DNA of 56,437 nucleotides, from positions 1 to 56,437 of the forward strand of contig NZ_JAQUCA010000020.1 in the NCBI RefSeq assembly GCF_028686475.1, read 5' to 3'. The translations under genes were made by a program, and so were the position numbers. Positions 46,777-55,214 of the stretch are shown one piece after another (position 1 is the first letter of the stretch; every line of letters begins with the position of its first letter). The notes under the pieces were generated by a model. It was not told where the DNA came from. It worked only from the letters and a program-made list of their open reading frames with translations, and ran no database searches. This DNA is from Giesbergeria sp. (GTDB taxonomy: Bacteria > Pseudomonadota > Gammaproteobacteria > Burkholderiales > Burkholderiaceae_C).

Positions 46777-47283
46777 ATGAATAGTAGTGATAGCCCCCGC
46801 TTTAGCACCTGCGATTTTTGCGACAGCCATAAAAACGATGACAGCGGCGACTTCAGGGTCTTGCCGCCGGTGTTTCGTGATTTTGGTGGCCGGGTGCAGT
46901 TTTGTGGCCCGGTCAGTACCATACAGTGCCACGAAGACAACACCCTCGTCAAAGCGGCCCTAGACAGCCCCGGCGAGGGCCGGGTGCTGGTGGTCGATGG
47001 CGGTGGCTCGTTGCGCCGCGCGCTGGTGGGGGGCAATCTGGCTGCCGCTGCCGCGCGCAATGGTTGGGCCGGGGTGTTGGTCGATGGCTGTGTGCGTGAT
47101 GTGGCCGAGTTGGCCGCCAGCGCGGTGGGTATTCGAGCGCTGGCCAATATGCCGCTGCCGACAGAAAAACGCGGCCAAGGCTTGCGTGATGTGGCCGTGC
47201 GTATCCAGGGGGTGTGGGTGCGCCCCGGCGATTGGCTCTATGCCGATGCCGACGGCACCATTATCAGCGCCAAGGCTTTGTAA
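46777..47283 (+). CDS. rraA: RraA family protein (RNase E inhibitor / oxaloacetate decarboxylase-aldolase fold)
   Basis: A 168-residue RraA-like protein. Signatures: FGGRVQFCGPVSTIQCHEDN, then GRVLVVDGGGSLRRALVGGN, and GVLVDGCVRDVAELAAS. The G-x20-R-D-type site of the HMG/CHA aldolase group can be read as DGCVRD, so the protein may be an aldolase or a regulator of RNase E. ATG at 46777 lies 4 bases after the element's right end, so its original upstream context was replaced. The longer in-frame ORF from 46678 reads through element DNA and is not a likely native start. Confidence 0.92.
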   Translation: MNSSDSPRFSTCDFCDSHKNDDSGDFRVLPPVFRDFGGRVQFCGPVSTIQCHEDNTLVKAALDSPGEGRVLVVDGGGSLRRALVGGNLAAAAARNGWAGVLVDGCVRDVAELAASAVGIRALANMPLPTEKRGQGLRDVAVRIQGVWVRPGDWLYADADGTIISAKAL

Positions 47284-47323
47284 TACCCCAACGAAACGGC
47301 CCCAGATAGGGGCCGTTGCTGCT

Positions 47324-48523
47324 TTATAAGCCTTGGGCTTCAGGGGCCAGCGTATTCAGCATAAATTCTAGGAAGGTAGGCACACATTGCAAGTGGCCTG
47401 CTGGGCTGGCGGGACAATCGGTCAGGCTGACCAAATCACCGGCACCACGAGCCTGCATGGCTTGCACCGTAGTGGCGGAGCTGTTGTAGGGCACGGTGCG
47501 GTCTTCGCGCCCGTGGTAAAAATGCACCGGCAGATTGGGCTTCCATTGGTGTACGTTGCTCAGGCGCTCTAAGCCCGGCTCATCGTCGGCCAAAAAGACG
47601 TCGATAAACTTGGTGTCCATCACCACATCGGTGTCGTCGGGCAGCAATTGCTTGAGCAGGGCGCGGCGCACTTCACGTTGTGCGCTGTTGCCCAAATAAT
47701 GCAAGAAGCCTGGGTTAATCAACGCGCCCAACAAATTGTTCTCGTTACGCACCAAATTTACCAAACCATCCATCGTCGCTTGCACGTTGTAAGGGCCACC
47801 GCCGACCACCACTTGGCGCAGGTTTTGCAAATGGGGCGAGTTGGCCTCTTGCAAAGCCCGGTGGGTAGCCAGCGTGACATAGCCGCCTTCAGAGTAACCC
47901 GTCAGGAACAACTGACCGTTGTCTGGCACGCCCTGTTGTTGTCGCCATGTTTTAGCTGCCGTTAAAAAGTCAACCGTGGCGGCTGCCGATGGGGTTGCTT
48001 GCAAATAAGGATGTGGCGCACCTTTGGAGACTCCGTAGCCGACATAATCTGGGGCCAAGACGATATAGCCCAAAGAGGCCATCAGCACTGCCACTTCAGA
48101 GGGCGCAGCATTGTTGCTGGGCGCTTCGATGTCGCGGAAAATGGTGCCATGCTGGTAACTTAGCACCGGGCTGGCAGCGCCCAAGGTTTTCACCGGCACA
48201 CTGACCAAGCCGGATGCCCGAATAGGCTGTCCGCTGGCATCGGTGGTCATGTACTCTAGGCGATAGGCCATGACATCGTAGCGCGGCTGCAAATTTTGCA
48301 CCTTGCTGTCTTCGGCTTGCAGGGCTTGCACCATGTCCGCCGTGCGAATCGTGGTCAAGGCCGAGGCCGCTTTGAGTTCGCCCGCTCCTTCTGGTGCCGG
48401 TTGCACGGGCACTTCGGGTTCGGCATGGGCTTCATTGTCATCACTGCCACCGCAAGCGGTCAAGGCGGCCACCAGCACCCACGTCATGGCCCCACGCGAC
48501 CAACGATAAAGAGAATTTTGCAT
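47324..48523 (-). CDS. Lipase-like alpha/beta hydrolase lipoprotein
   Basis: A 399-residue exported lipoprotein. The signal peptide MQNSLYRWSRGAMTWVLVAA ends in the lipobox ALTAC. A long alpha/beta hydrolase domain follows: ASPVLSYQHGTIFRD, then the nucleophile elbow GYSEGGYVT, an Asp-containing YHGREDRTVPYNSS, and the catalytic His in PAGHLQCVPTF. It resembles the secretory lipase (LIP) family. Its cargo is unknown. It is envelope-bound, probably in the outer membrane. It is leftward, near the MipA porin. Confidence 0.85.
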   Translation of the reverse strand: MQNSLYRWSRGAMTWVLVAALTACGGSDDNEAHAEPEVPVQPAPEGAGELKAASALTTIRTADMVQALQAEDSKVQNLQPRYDVMAYRLEYMTTDASGQPIRASGLVSVPVKTLGAASPVLSYQHGTIFRDIEAPSNNAAPSEVAVLMASLGYIVLAPDYVGYGVSKGAPHPYLQATPSAAATVDFLTAAKTWRQQQGVPDNGQLFLTGYSEGGYVTLATHRALQEANSPHLQNLRQVVVGGGPYNVQATMDGLVNLVRNENNLLGALINPGFLHYLGNSAQREVRRALLKQLLPDDTDVVMDTKFIDVFLADDEPGLERLSNVHQWKPNLPVHFYHGREDRTVPYNSSATTVQAMQARGAGDLVSLTDCPASPAGHLQCVPTFLEFMLNTLAPEAQGL

Positions 48524-48577
48524 CAGCAGACCTTCGGTTACGGTTACGAAAAAATAAGACTCAAGCAGCAGCGCCTA

Positions 48578-49441
48578 TCAGTAGCGGTAAGCCAGCCCGA
48601 TAGAGACACCGTAATTATTGGGCTTGAGCGTGAGCGGACTGCGCCGGGCATCACCGCGCAGCTGGGTATAGCGCCAACCGCCCAATAACACCCAATGGTG
48701 GTGCAGATTGTGTCGCCAGTCCATACCGATTTCGGTGCTGTGCATACCGGCACGGGCATGAAAAGCGGGCAATGGCGTAGTGACTCCCGACAAAGCAACG
48801 GGCACACCAAAAAAGCTGTTCATGTGGGTACTGTTGGCCAGATGCACTCCGGCCACCAAACTCAGCTCGGTGCCGGGGGCCAAGTTGAGTTCGTAGCGAG
48901 CGGTGTTGTTCAGCACCGCGCCGCTGCCACGCCCTAGCAAATCTTGGCTCAGGGAGCTACGCAAGGACCAGCGCTCATCCACATCGTAAATAAGCGCTGC
49001 ACGCAGGCGCAAGGTACGGCGCACATCGGGCAGCCCTTGCAAGCGCGGCTCATCGCCCACGCTGCGCCCACCACCCCAGCGCAAAGAGGTACTCAGGCGC
49101 AGTTTGCCTTGGTCCACCAGCCGCGCGCTGATGCCAGAATCGGCCCGGTCTAAATCGCGGTCTAGCAGGGCACCGCCACCGCCAGTACTCAGGGTATAGC
49201 GCCCCAGTGCCAAGCCAATCACCGGGCTGATGCCAGTGCCACGGCGCTCACTGCCGGGATAGGTGGCCCCATTGCCGACGCTGGCTCCCAGCGCCCAGAC
49301 AAATCCGGCATGTCCGGGCGTACCCTGAAAAGGCGTGTGGTTGGCAGCAGGGGTCTCGGGCGCAGCGCTAGGGGCCGCGCAGGCCATACCCACAGCGCAC
49401 AAACCCATAAACCAAACGGCAGTGGTAAAGGAGGTATTCAT
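48578..49441 (-). CDS. MipA/OmpV-family outer membrane protein
   Basis: A 287-residue beta-barrel protein with a signal peptide (MNTSFTTAVWFMGLCAVGMA). Family features: NGATYPGSERRGTGISPVIG near the N-terminus and repeated amphipathic strands, ending in the aromatic-terminated YGVSIGLAYRY. MipA proteins scaffold murein synthesis or serve as channels. Here it is only 8 bases from uppP, suggesting an operon with envelope genes. Confidence 0.88.
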   Translation of the reverse strand: MNTSFTTAVWFMGLCAVGMACAAPSAAPETPAANHTPFQGTPGHAGFVWALGASVGNGATYPGSERRGTGISPVIGLALGRYTLSTGGGGALLDRDLDRADSGISARLVDQGKLRLSTSLRWGGGRSVGDEPRLQGLPDVRRTLRLRAALIYDVDERWSLRSSLSQDLLGRGSGAVLNNTARYELNLAPGTELSLVAGVHLANSTHMNSFFGVPVALSGVTTPLPAFHARAGMHSTEIGMDWRHNLHHHWVLLGGWRYTQLRGDARRSPLTLKPNNYGVSIGLAYRY

Positions 49442-49449
49442 CGGGGCAA

Positions 49450-50277
49450 TTATGAATCAGCCCACTGCACCCAGCCTGTCCAGGCGGTCAGTAGCACCAA
49501 CGCGCCAAAGGCAATGCGGTAGTAGGCAAAAATAACAAAATTATGCGTGCTGATATAGCGTAACAGCCAGCGCACGCACAGCCAAGCGCTAAAAAATGAG
49601 AATACCAGCCCAACCGCAAACATGGGTGCATCGGCCCAAGCCAGCAAAGCGCGTTCTTTGTACAAACTATAAACGCCAGCACCCATCAACGTAGGAATGG
49701 CCAAAAAGAAAGAAAAATCCGTGGCTGCTTTGCGCGATAGCCCCAGCAACATGCCACCGATGATGGTGGCCCCACTGCGGCTGGTGCCCGGAATCATGGC
49801 CAAGCATTGCACCAGCCCTACTTTCAGGGCATCGAGGGCGCTCATATCATCGACCGACTGCACATGGACGGTGGATGCTGGGCGGCGCTCGACCCACAAA
49901 ATAATCAATCCACCCACAATAAAGGCACTGGCCACCACCACCGGCGTAAACAGGTGCGCTTTAATCGCTTTGCCTAACAGCAGCCCCATGACTACGGCAG
50001 GCAAAAAACCAATCAGCACATTCAGGGCAAAGCGCCGCGCCTGTACCTGCGTGGGCAAGGCCACCACCGTAGAATGGATTTTTTGCCAATAGACCAAAAT
50101 CACGGCAAAGATGGCGCCGGTTTGGATGGCGATGTCAAACACTTTGGCCTTGGCATCATCCATGCCCAGCAAGGCACCAGCCAAAATCAAATGCCCGGTA
50201 GAAGAAATGGGCAAAAACTCGGTCAGACCTTCTACCACCCCCATGATGGCGGCCTTGACCAATAAAACGATATCCAC
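49450..50277 (-). CDS. uppP: Undecaprenyl-diphosphatase
   Basis: A 275-residue membrane phosphatase that recycles undecaprenyl-diphosphate for peptidoglycan synthesis. Motifs: [20 protein letters not shown] (the E-rich motif) and [20 protein letters not shown] (the PGxSRSG motif). About eight hydrophobic segments are seen. It is leftward, upstream of the MipA gene. Confidence 0.96.
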   Translation of the reverse strand: MDIVLLVKAAIMGVVEGLTEFLPISSTGHLILAGALLGMDDAKAKVFDIAIQTGAIFAVILVYWQKIHSTVVALPTQVQARRFALNVLIGFLPAVVMGLLLGKAIKAHLFTPVVVASAFIVGGLIILWVERRPASTVHVQSVDDMSALDALKVGLVQCLAMIPGTSRSGATIIGGMLLGLSRKAATDFSFFLAIPTLMGAGVYSLYKERALLAWADAPMFAVGLVFSFFSAWLCVRWLLRYISTHNFVIFAYYRIAFGALVLLTAWTGWVQWADS

Positions 50278-50376
50278 GGTTGTCCTTCAGGCCCAAAACA
50301 GCAGGGCCAAAAAAGCGCGAATTATCCGCTGCCGTAGCAGTCAAAGGTCATCAAAGGGCGGGGGTAGGATGGCGTT

Positions 50377-51006
50377 TTAGTCGGGAAGCGCTATCACTTG
50401 CGCCCAAGGCACGCCATCCAGCGCCTCGTAGTGGGCCACCACCACGGCCCGACCGGGTTGTGCTGCTGCATCGGTTAACCCCTGTTGCAGGTATTGCACC
50501 GAGGCACGGTCTAATCCCGCCACAGGCTCATCCACCAAAGTAAGCGCAGCCCCCGAAGCCAGCGCCGCTGCCATCAGCACCTTGCGCCGGGTGCCTGCCG
50601 ACAGCTGGTACAACGCTTTGTCCAAGTGGGGTTGCAGCGCAAAGCCTGCAATATGGGCCGCCAATGCGGGGGCATCCCAGCGCGGGTAGCACGCTGCGAG
50701 ACTGTCCCACCACTGCTGCACGCCCCAAGCATCCAAAGCGGTTGAGCGCGGGTCTTGCCAAAATACCTGCTGGCGGTACGCCGCTGTATCTTCGTGCAAC
50801 GCCACACCGGCCAGCGTGAGCGTGCCAGCACCAGGCAGCAAATCACCAGCCAGCAATTGCAGCAGAGTGGTTTTGCCGCTGCCATCGCCCCCCAACACCA
50901 GCGTAGCCCCCGGCCCTATGGTGGCCGACCAATGCGCCCACAATGGGCGCTCTGGGTAGCCAAAACACAACGCATGCACTTGCAGCACTGCGACCTTATC
51001 GTCCAT
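50377..51006 (-). CDS. Orphan ABC-transporter ATP-binding protein
   Basis: A 209-residue ABC ATPase. The Walker A is GGDGSGKTTLLQ, the signature is LSAGTRRK (LSxG-type), and Walker B is LTLVDEPVAGLD. The H-loop is VVAHYEAL. No permease gene is adjacent on the same strand, so its partner is elsewhere or absent. The domain is shorter than a full transporter subunit (~230-250). It is divergent from the J-domain operon and begins its own leftward run toward uppP. Confidence 0.88.
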   Translation of the reverse strand: MDDKVAVLQVHALCFGYPERPLWAHWSATIGPGATLVLGGDGSGKTTLLQLLAGDLLPGAGTLTLAGVALHEDTAAYRQQVFWQDPRSTALDAWGVQQWWDSLAACYPRWDAPALAAHIAGFALQPHLDKALYQLSAGTRRKVLMAAALASGAALTLVDEPVAGLDRASVQYLQQGLTDAAAQPGRAVVVAHYEALDGVPWAQVIALPD

Positions 51007-51108
51007 CTACACTCCTTGTTTGCCACGGCTTGAAAACCTGCCGCACGCCAGCTATTTTGCATTTGTCGCACAATGCTGGCCCTGCCACCTGCTATCCCCT
51101 CCTGCACC

Positions 51109-51486
51109 ATGCGCCTGTCTTACCTCGATTTTGATTACAGCGAAGACGACCAAGGCATCAGCACCTGGGATGCAATGGCCTCGGTCACAGCGCAGCGCCT
51201 ACCCGCCCTGCTGGCCGAAATCACCTTGGTGCTGAATTGGGCGCAGCAACAATTTGGCCCACAGCGTGGCCCACTGGAGGAAGATAGCCTGTGGGATTAC
51301 GACCTGCAAAGCCTTGCAGAAGGTTCAGCCCCCGCTTTGCCCCTGCACTACGCTCAAGACAGCAGCCAAATCATCCTGAGCGCCCCACCCGACCCCCAAG
51401 CCCGCTACACCCTGACGCTCACCCTCAGTGGCCATGCGGCCTTTGCCCAAGCCTTCCAAGCCCATTTTGGGCTGGATACTGAATAA
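51109..51486 (+). CDS. Hypothetical protein, first gene of the J-domain operon
   Basis: A 125-residue acidic protein beginning MRLSYLDFDYSEDDQGISTW. It contains a hydrophobic helix (LPALLAEITLVLNWAQQQFG) and a likely beta-rich C-terminal half (ARYTLTLTLSGHAAFAQAFQ). I do not recognise the family, though it looks like a conserved small Comamonadaceae protein. The start is at ATG 51109. The stop is 32 bases before the J-domain gene, on the same strand. Confidence 0.75.
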   Translation: MRLSYLDFDYSEDDQGISTWDAMASVTAQRLPALLAEITLVLNWAQQQFGPQRGPLEEDSLWDYDLQSLAEGSAPALPLHYAQDSSQIILSAPPDPQARYTLTLTLSGHAAFAQAFQAHFGLDTE

Positions 51487-51518
51487 TTTTTCTTTTCTGT
51501 GAACCAAGCCATTTCTGC

Positions 51519-51806
51519 ATGACGATAGACCACTACGCCGCCCTAGGGTTGGGCAGCCATGCCTCGCTGGCCGATATTAAAAAAGCCTTTCGGCAAAAAG
51601 CATCGTTTTATCACCCGGACAAAAACCCCGCACCCGATGCGGCAGCCCGCTTTCGGGCCGTGCAGCAGGCCTACGAAGTGCTGTCTGACCCCGAGCAGCG
51701 CCAAGCCTACGACGACAACCGCCGCCGCAACCTGTTAGATGACCCGCTAGAAACCGCCCAAGCCATCTGGCAAGGCTATTTCGAGCGGGTGCTGGCCGAT
51801 AGATAG
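51519..51806 (+). CDS. Small stand-alone J-domain protein
   Basis: A 95-residue protein that is essentially one J-domain: DHYAALGLGSHASLADIKKA, then the invariant HPD in SFYHPDKNPAP and the helix VQQAYEVLSDPEQRQAYDD. It lacks the G/F and zinc-finger regions of DnaJ. J-domains activate Hsp70 partners, so it could serve DnaK or the YegD-like protein at 37757. A short C-terminal tail (AQAIWQGYFERVLADR) may give target specificity. It is second in the operon. Confidence 0.92.
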   Translation: MTIDHYAALGLGSHASLADIKKAFRQKASFYHPDKNPAPDAAARFRAVQQAYEVLSDPEQRQAYDDNRRRNLLDDPLETAQAIWQGYFERVLADR

Positions 51807-51865
51807 TCAGCCGCCGCGTTAAAGCCACCAGCCCACACCACCACCCTATTGACCTATAAAAATCC

Positions 51866-52444
51866 ATGCGACTGACCTCTTTTTTCCATCCCCTGCGTTC
51901 CGCTTACCAAGCCGAATTGGACGATTTAACCAGCGACTCCGAAGGCAAAGACGTACTGCGTAAACGCTTGGCCGAAAAACGCAAAGAATTCGATTTTTTG
52001 GTACAAATGATGGAACTCAGCCCCGAAATGGTGGCCGTGGTGTTTCACCGTGCCTTCCATTTTGGCAGCGCTGCAAGCACCCTAGAGCATTTTTTGACTG
52101 CCGAAGGCACGCAGCCCGACTGGACGGAGTTGGCCCCCGCCATCACCTTAGAAACTTGGGCGCAGCCACTGGCCCAGCGTGTGCTACAAGAACCACAAGG
52201 CGCTTGGTTTTTGGCCGTGGCCGCCTGCCTAGAGTACCTGCAACAACATCCCCGTTTGGGCATGGCGACTGCACCGGTGCAGGACGATGAAGATAACGAT
52301 AACGCCGAAGAAGATGAATACAACGATAACGACCACGCCCAGCCTCTAAGCGCCGACGATGCCGCCGACCTGCAAGATGCAGACAGCCGCGAACAAGCGC
52401 GCGAAGACTGGTTGTCCGACCAAGGCTTTGACCGCAAAGATTGA
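51866..52444 (+). CDS. Hypothetical protein, J-domain operon
   Basis: A 192-residue acidic protein. Helical N-terminus: RLTSFFHPLRSAYQAELDDL, then VLRKRLAEKRKEFDFLVQMM. The C-terminal half is rich in Asp/Glu (DEDNDNAEEDEYNDND). Family not recognised. No signal or membrane segment. Its start lies 59 bases after the J-domain gene and its stop is 15 bases from the next gene. Confidence 0.75.
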   Translation: MRLTSFFHPLRSAYQAELDDLTSDSEGKDVLRKRLAEKRKEFDFLVQMMELSPEMVAVVFHRAFHFGSAASTLEHFLTAEGTQPDWTELAPAITLETWAQPLAQRVLQEPQGAWFLAVAACLEYLQQHPRLGMATAPVQDDEDNDNAEEDEYNDNDHAQPLSADDAADLQDADSREQAREDWLSDQGFDRKD

Positions 52445-52459
52445 GAAGGAACCCCACCC

Positions 52460-53209
52460 ATGAGCAACCACCTCGCCCTAATCCAACAAACCCAAAGCCT
52501 GATTGCTGCCGGTGACATCGTTGGCGCAGAATACGCACTGGCCGAACTGGCCGACACCGAAGGTGACCACGCCCTGATGGAAGTGATTGCCCAATTGCCG
52601 TCCAAAGACGTGCTGGCCGTGATTCGTGAATACGATTCTTCGCGCGATTCGGTGGTCAATCTGCTGGTCACGCCAGCGCAATTTGCCCGCGCCTTGGTAT
52701 TAGAAAAGCAATACAAAGACCTGACGCACACCCACCTGCGCGGCATGGTCAATGGCATCATCTTTCGCGATGGGGCCGACCCACTAGAGTTTTTAGAAGC
52801 GATTGGCAACCTAGAAGGTGGCAGTGAAGCCTTGGCCAACTACTTTGCCGAAAAGTGGAGCCGCATCGAAGCCTTTGCCCGCACCGGCCACTTTGACACC
52901 ATCGAAGACGACGGCGACTTGCTCAGTGACGACGAGTTGCGCGCCTCGGCCTACGTGCGCCCGCACATCACACAAGAAGAAGTGGCCGATAGCGATTGGA
53001 TGGAGCTGGCTTGGCTGCTGCGCTACGAATGCCGCGACCTGTTCATCGAGATGCTGTTGGTACTGCGTGCCAAGGCCCGCGCCCACGATTTGGGCTTGGG
53101 TGACGACGAAGAAGCCGAAGAAGACGACGGCAAGTTTGAAACCCGCGACACCGACCGAGGCAAGGCCACCCCGGTGGCCCGCGACCCAGACGAAGAATTG
53201 GCGATTTGA
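52460..53209 (+). CDS. Hypothetical protein, J-domain operon
   Basis: A 249-residue protein with helical repeats. The N-terminal part (LIAAGDIVGAEYALAELADT, then LPSKDVLAVIREYDSSRDSV) recalls MgtE-N-like superhelices in shape only, not proof of homology. The C-terminal part has an acidic tail (DDEEAEEDDGKFETRD). Family not recognised. Preceded by GAGAAGGAACCC before ATG 52460. Its stop overlaps the possible TTG start of the next gene. Confidence 0.75.
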   Translation: MSNHLALIQQTQSLIAAGDIVGAEYALAELADTEGDHALMEVIAQLPSKDVLAVIREYDSSRDSVVNLLVTPAQFARALVLEKQYKDLTHTHLRGMVNGIIFRDGADPLEFLEAIGNLEGGSEALANYFAEKWSRIEAFARTGHFDTIEDDGDLLSDDELRASAYVRPHITQEEVADSDWMELAWLLRYECRDLFIEMLLVLRAKARAHDLGLGDDEEAEEDDGKFETRDTDRGKATPVARDPDEELAI

Positions 53210-53223
53210 AAGCAGCATTGCCT

Positions 53224-54516
53224 ATGTCCGTTTCAGCCCCTACAACCCCCACCACCTCGGCATTGTCGCTGCACGATGCCCGCCCCTTCTTTGAAAAAGC
53301 ACTGGTTTATGGGGTGCAGCACGGCCTACTCAGTGCCGAAAAATTAAAGGCTATTTGTACCGAAGCCCCCAAAGGCATGGTGCAAATTGCCCGTTACTTT
53401 GGCAACGAAAACCTGCGCCCCGATTTAGAACAGGCCCGGGCGCGCATCGTCAATTTGGTGAGCTTGTATTTGCAAGAAAGCTGTGGCGGCGATGTGCATT
53501 TGGCGGCCCAGTCTTTGCGTGACCACAGCCTGCTTTCGCGCTCTAAAGGCGGCTCGGAGATGCTCAAAAACCTCATCGCCATGCCGCAAAACACCCACTT
53601 TGCCATGCACGACCGCGAGGGCTTTACTGAGGCGCAGATACCGCAATTGGCCAAATGGAGCTTGCAAAGCCATGCCCAATACCAAGCCGAGTTGGCGGTG
53701 CGCCAACCCATCAGCCAACTGATTGAGGCAGCTTTGTGGCTGGCAGCGCGTTTTGATTTGCAGGCTGATGATTTGGAAGAGGCGGGCACGGATGCTGAAG
53801 CCGTGATTCGCACTGCGCTGTTGTTGCACAGCTTGGCCCCCAAGGCAGAGCAATGGCCCGACCGCATCGCCTTTGAAGCCCTCATCACCACGCTACGCAA
53901 AAAAACAGGCCCTATCCCTTTGCCATTGCCCGCCAGCTTGCCCGCAGAACTGCACAGCGCGGTAGAGCAGGTACGCGCCAGCGTGTTGGCCGATGTGCCA
54001 CGTCTGCGCGATGCCAGCCAAAACCTGCGTGCCTTGCTGCGCAGCCCAGCGTTTAGCGGCCATTATTTCTGGCTAGAAGACCCATTGGCCGAAATCGAGC
54101 ATTACCACCACAGCCTAGACGAGCTGCACCACGACCACTCCCCAGCAAGCGCTCCCCACAGCGGCAGCAAAACTTGGCAGCGCGTCACGCAAGGCCAGCA
54201 AGACGAACATGCCTTGCTCACGCTGTTTTTGTACCTGTCGGTGGGTGCGCCCAAGCGCTATGTACCGGCAGATAAAACTGCCTTGACCGAAAAAGCGGCA
54301 CTCAGCCTGTTGCGCTCGATTCAGCAACGCGGCTTGCAAGCCGAGCAGGCCAGCGACTTTATCCGCCAACACGCCCCAGCAACGCACCAAGCAACCTATT
54401 GCGCTTTGTGGCAAAGTTTTGTGCAAGAGTCGCGCCGTACCCTGTGCGGCGACCACCACGGCCAGCGCCAAGAAGCACTGGCGCTGCTACGCCGCGAGTG
54501 CCATATCCTTGGCTAA
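53224..54516 (+). CDS. Hypothetical protein, J-domain operon
   Basis: A 430-residue helical protein, last of the operon. N-terminus: ALSLHDARPFFEKALVYGVQ, then LKAICTEAPKGMVQIARYFG. The central part holds LIAMPQNTHFAMHDREGFTE. The C-terminal third includes LLTLFLYLSVGAPKRYVPAD and the Cys-containing LCGDHHGQRQEALALLRREC. No family recognised. I take ATG 53224; TTG 53206 would overlap the previous stop by four bases and imply coupling. Its 3' end overlaps the hemerythrin gene by 30 bases on the opposite strand. Confidence 0.72.
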   Translation: MSVSAPTTPTTSALSLHDARPFFEKALVYGVQHGLLSAEKLKAICTEAPKGMVQIARYFGNENLRPDLEQARARIVNLVSLYLQESCGGDVHLAAQSLRDHSLLSRSKGGSEMLKNLIAMPQNTHFAMHDREGFTEAQIPQLAKWSLQSHAQYQAELAVRQPISQLIEAALWLAARFDLQADDLEEAGTDAEAVIRTALLLHSLAPKAEQWPDRIAFEALITTLRKKTGPIPLPLPASLPAELHSAVEQVRASVLADVPRLRDASQNLRALLRSPAFSGHYFWLEDPLAEIEHYHHSLDELHHDHSPASAPHSGSKTWQRVTQGQQDEHALLTLFLYLSVGAPKRYVPADKTALTEKAALSLLRSIQQRGLQAEQASDFIRQHAPATHQATYCALWQSFVQESRRTLCGDHHGQRQEALALLRRECHILG

Positions 54517-54963
54517 TGCCGCGTCTGATGGGTTGGAAGCATGTGGATGGTGGCGCAAAAATGGCTTCACCTTCAAATCCATCTCACTGAGGTGGTGCTT
54601 CATCCAATCCGTCAGGGCGTGGCGCAAATGCTCCTGCTGGAGGCAATGCTCTTGTGCCTCTAACAAGGCCGTTTGGATATGCTCTTGGGCGCGGGCATGG
54701 GCGGCGCGGTGTTCTGACAAGCTAGGGCAGTGGTTGTCGGCCAAAATGCTTTCTTCTAGGGCATCGTGGTAGCGCGAGATGACCAAAAAATCACTCAACA
54801 AAGACCACAAATGCTGCTGCGAGGCCCGGCCATCATGCAATAGCTCTAGCAAATCGCGGCCAATTTCTAGCAAGATGATGTGTTGGGCATCTAAATCGGC
54901 ATTGCCCACACTCAGGGCCGGACTCCAGTGCAACAGCTGCTCTGGGTAGATTTCATCGCACAT
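54487..54963 (-). CDS. Bacteriohemerythrin
   Basis: A 158-residue hemerythrin-domain protein with a non-heme diiron site that binds oxygen. Ligands in order: His in NADLDAQHIILLEIG, His in SRYHDALEESILADN (with Glu), His in EHRAAHARAQEHI, and HHLSEMDLKVKPFL near the end (HxxxxD). It starts MCDEIYPEQLLHWSPALSVG, preceded by AGGAGGAAGCAGCT. The ATG overlaps the stop region of a 45-residue membrane peptide gene upstream (ATGTGCGATGA). Confidence 0.9.
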   Translation of the reverse strand: MCDEIYPEQLLHWSPALSVGNADLDAQHIILLEIGRDLLELLHDGRASQQHLWSLLSDFLVISRYHDALEESILADNHCPSLSEHRAAHARAQEHIQTALLEAQEHCLQQEHLRHALTDWMKHHLSEMDLKVKPFLRHHPHASNPSDAALAKDMALAA

Positions 54964-55090
54964 AGCTGCTTCCTCCTAATTCCCCCTGGTACACCAGCAG
55001 GGCCACCAGCAAAAATCCCAAGCAGATGATGATTTTGGGCTTAGCGCTGTAAGCAAACCGCAAAATCTTTTCCAAGATGGAACGCTGCAT
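54953..55090 (-). CDS. Tiny single-span membrane protein upstream of hemerythrin
   Basis: A 45-residue protein. A basic N-terminus (MQRSILEKILRFAYSAKPK) precedes a membrane helix (IIICLGFLLVALLVYQGELG). It is too short to be tracked automatically but has a good site (AAAGGA, 6-7 bases before the ATG at 55090). The last codons contain the hemerythrin Shine-Dalgarno and overlap its ATG (TATGTGCGATGA), implying translational coupling. Function unknown; it could anchor or modulate the hemerythrin at the membrane. Confidence 0.65.
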   Translation of the reverse strand: MQRSILEKILRFAYSAKPKIIICLGFLLVALLVYQGELGGSSYVR

Positions 55091-55151
55091 GATGAATCCT
55101 TTGTGAAACACAATAAGCACTCATCATCGAAACCTTTTTTTACACTGCGAT

Positions 55152-55187
55152 GAAAAAAGCTGCCTCGGGACGAACCCGCAGGCAGCT
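55152..55187 (-). terminator. Terminator after the methylmalonyl-CoA decarboxylase-like gene
   Basis: On the minus strand AGCTGCCTGCGGG/CCCGAGGCAGCT forms a stem followed by TTTTTT. It stops leftward transcription from 55215. Confidence 0.85.
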
Positions 55188-55214
55188 ACTGGAGGCGCAC
55201 GGCACCGTGCAGGC

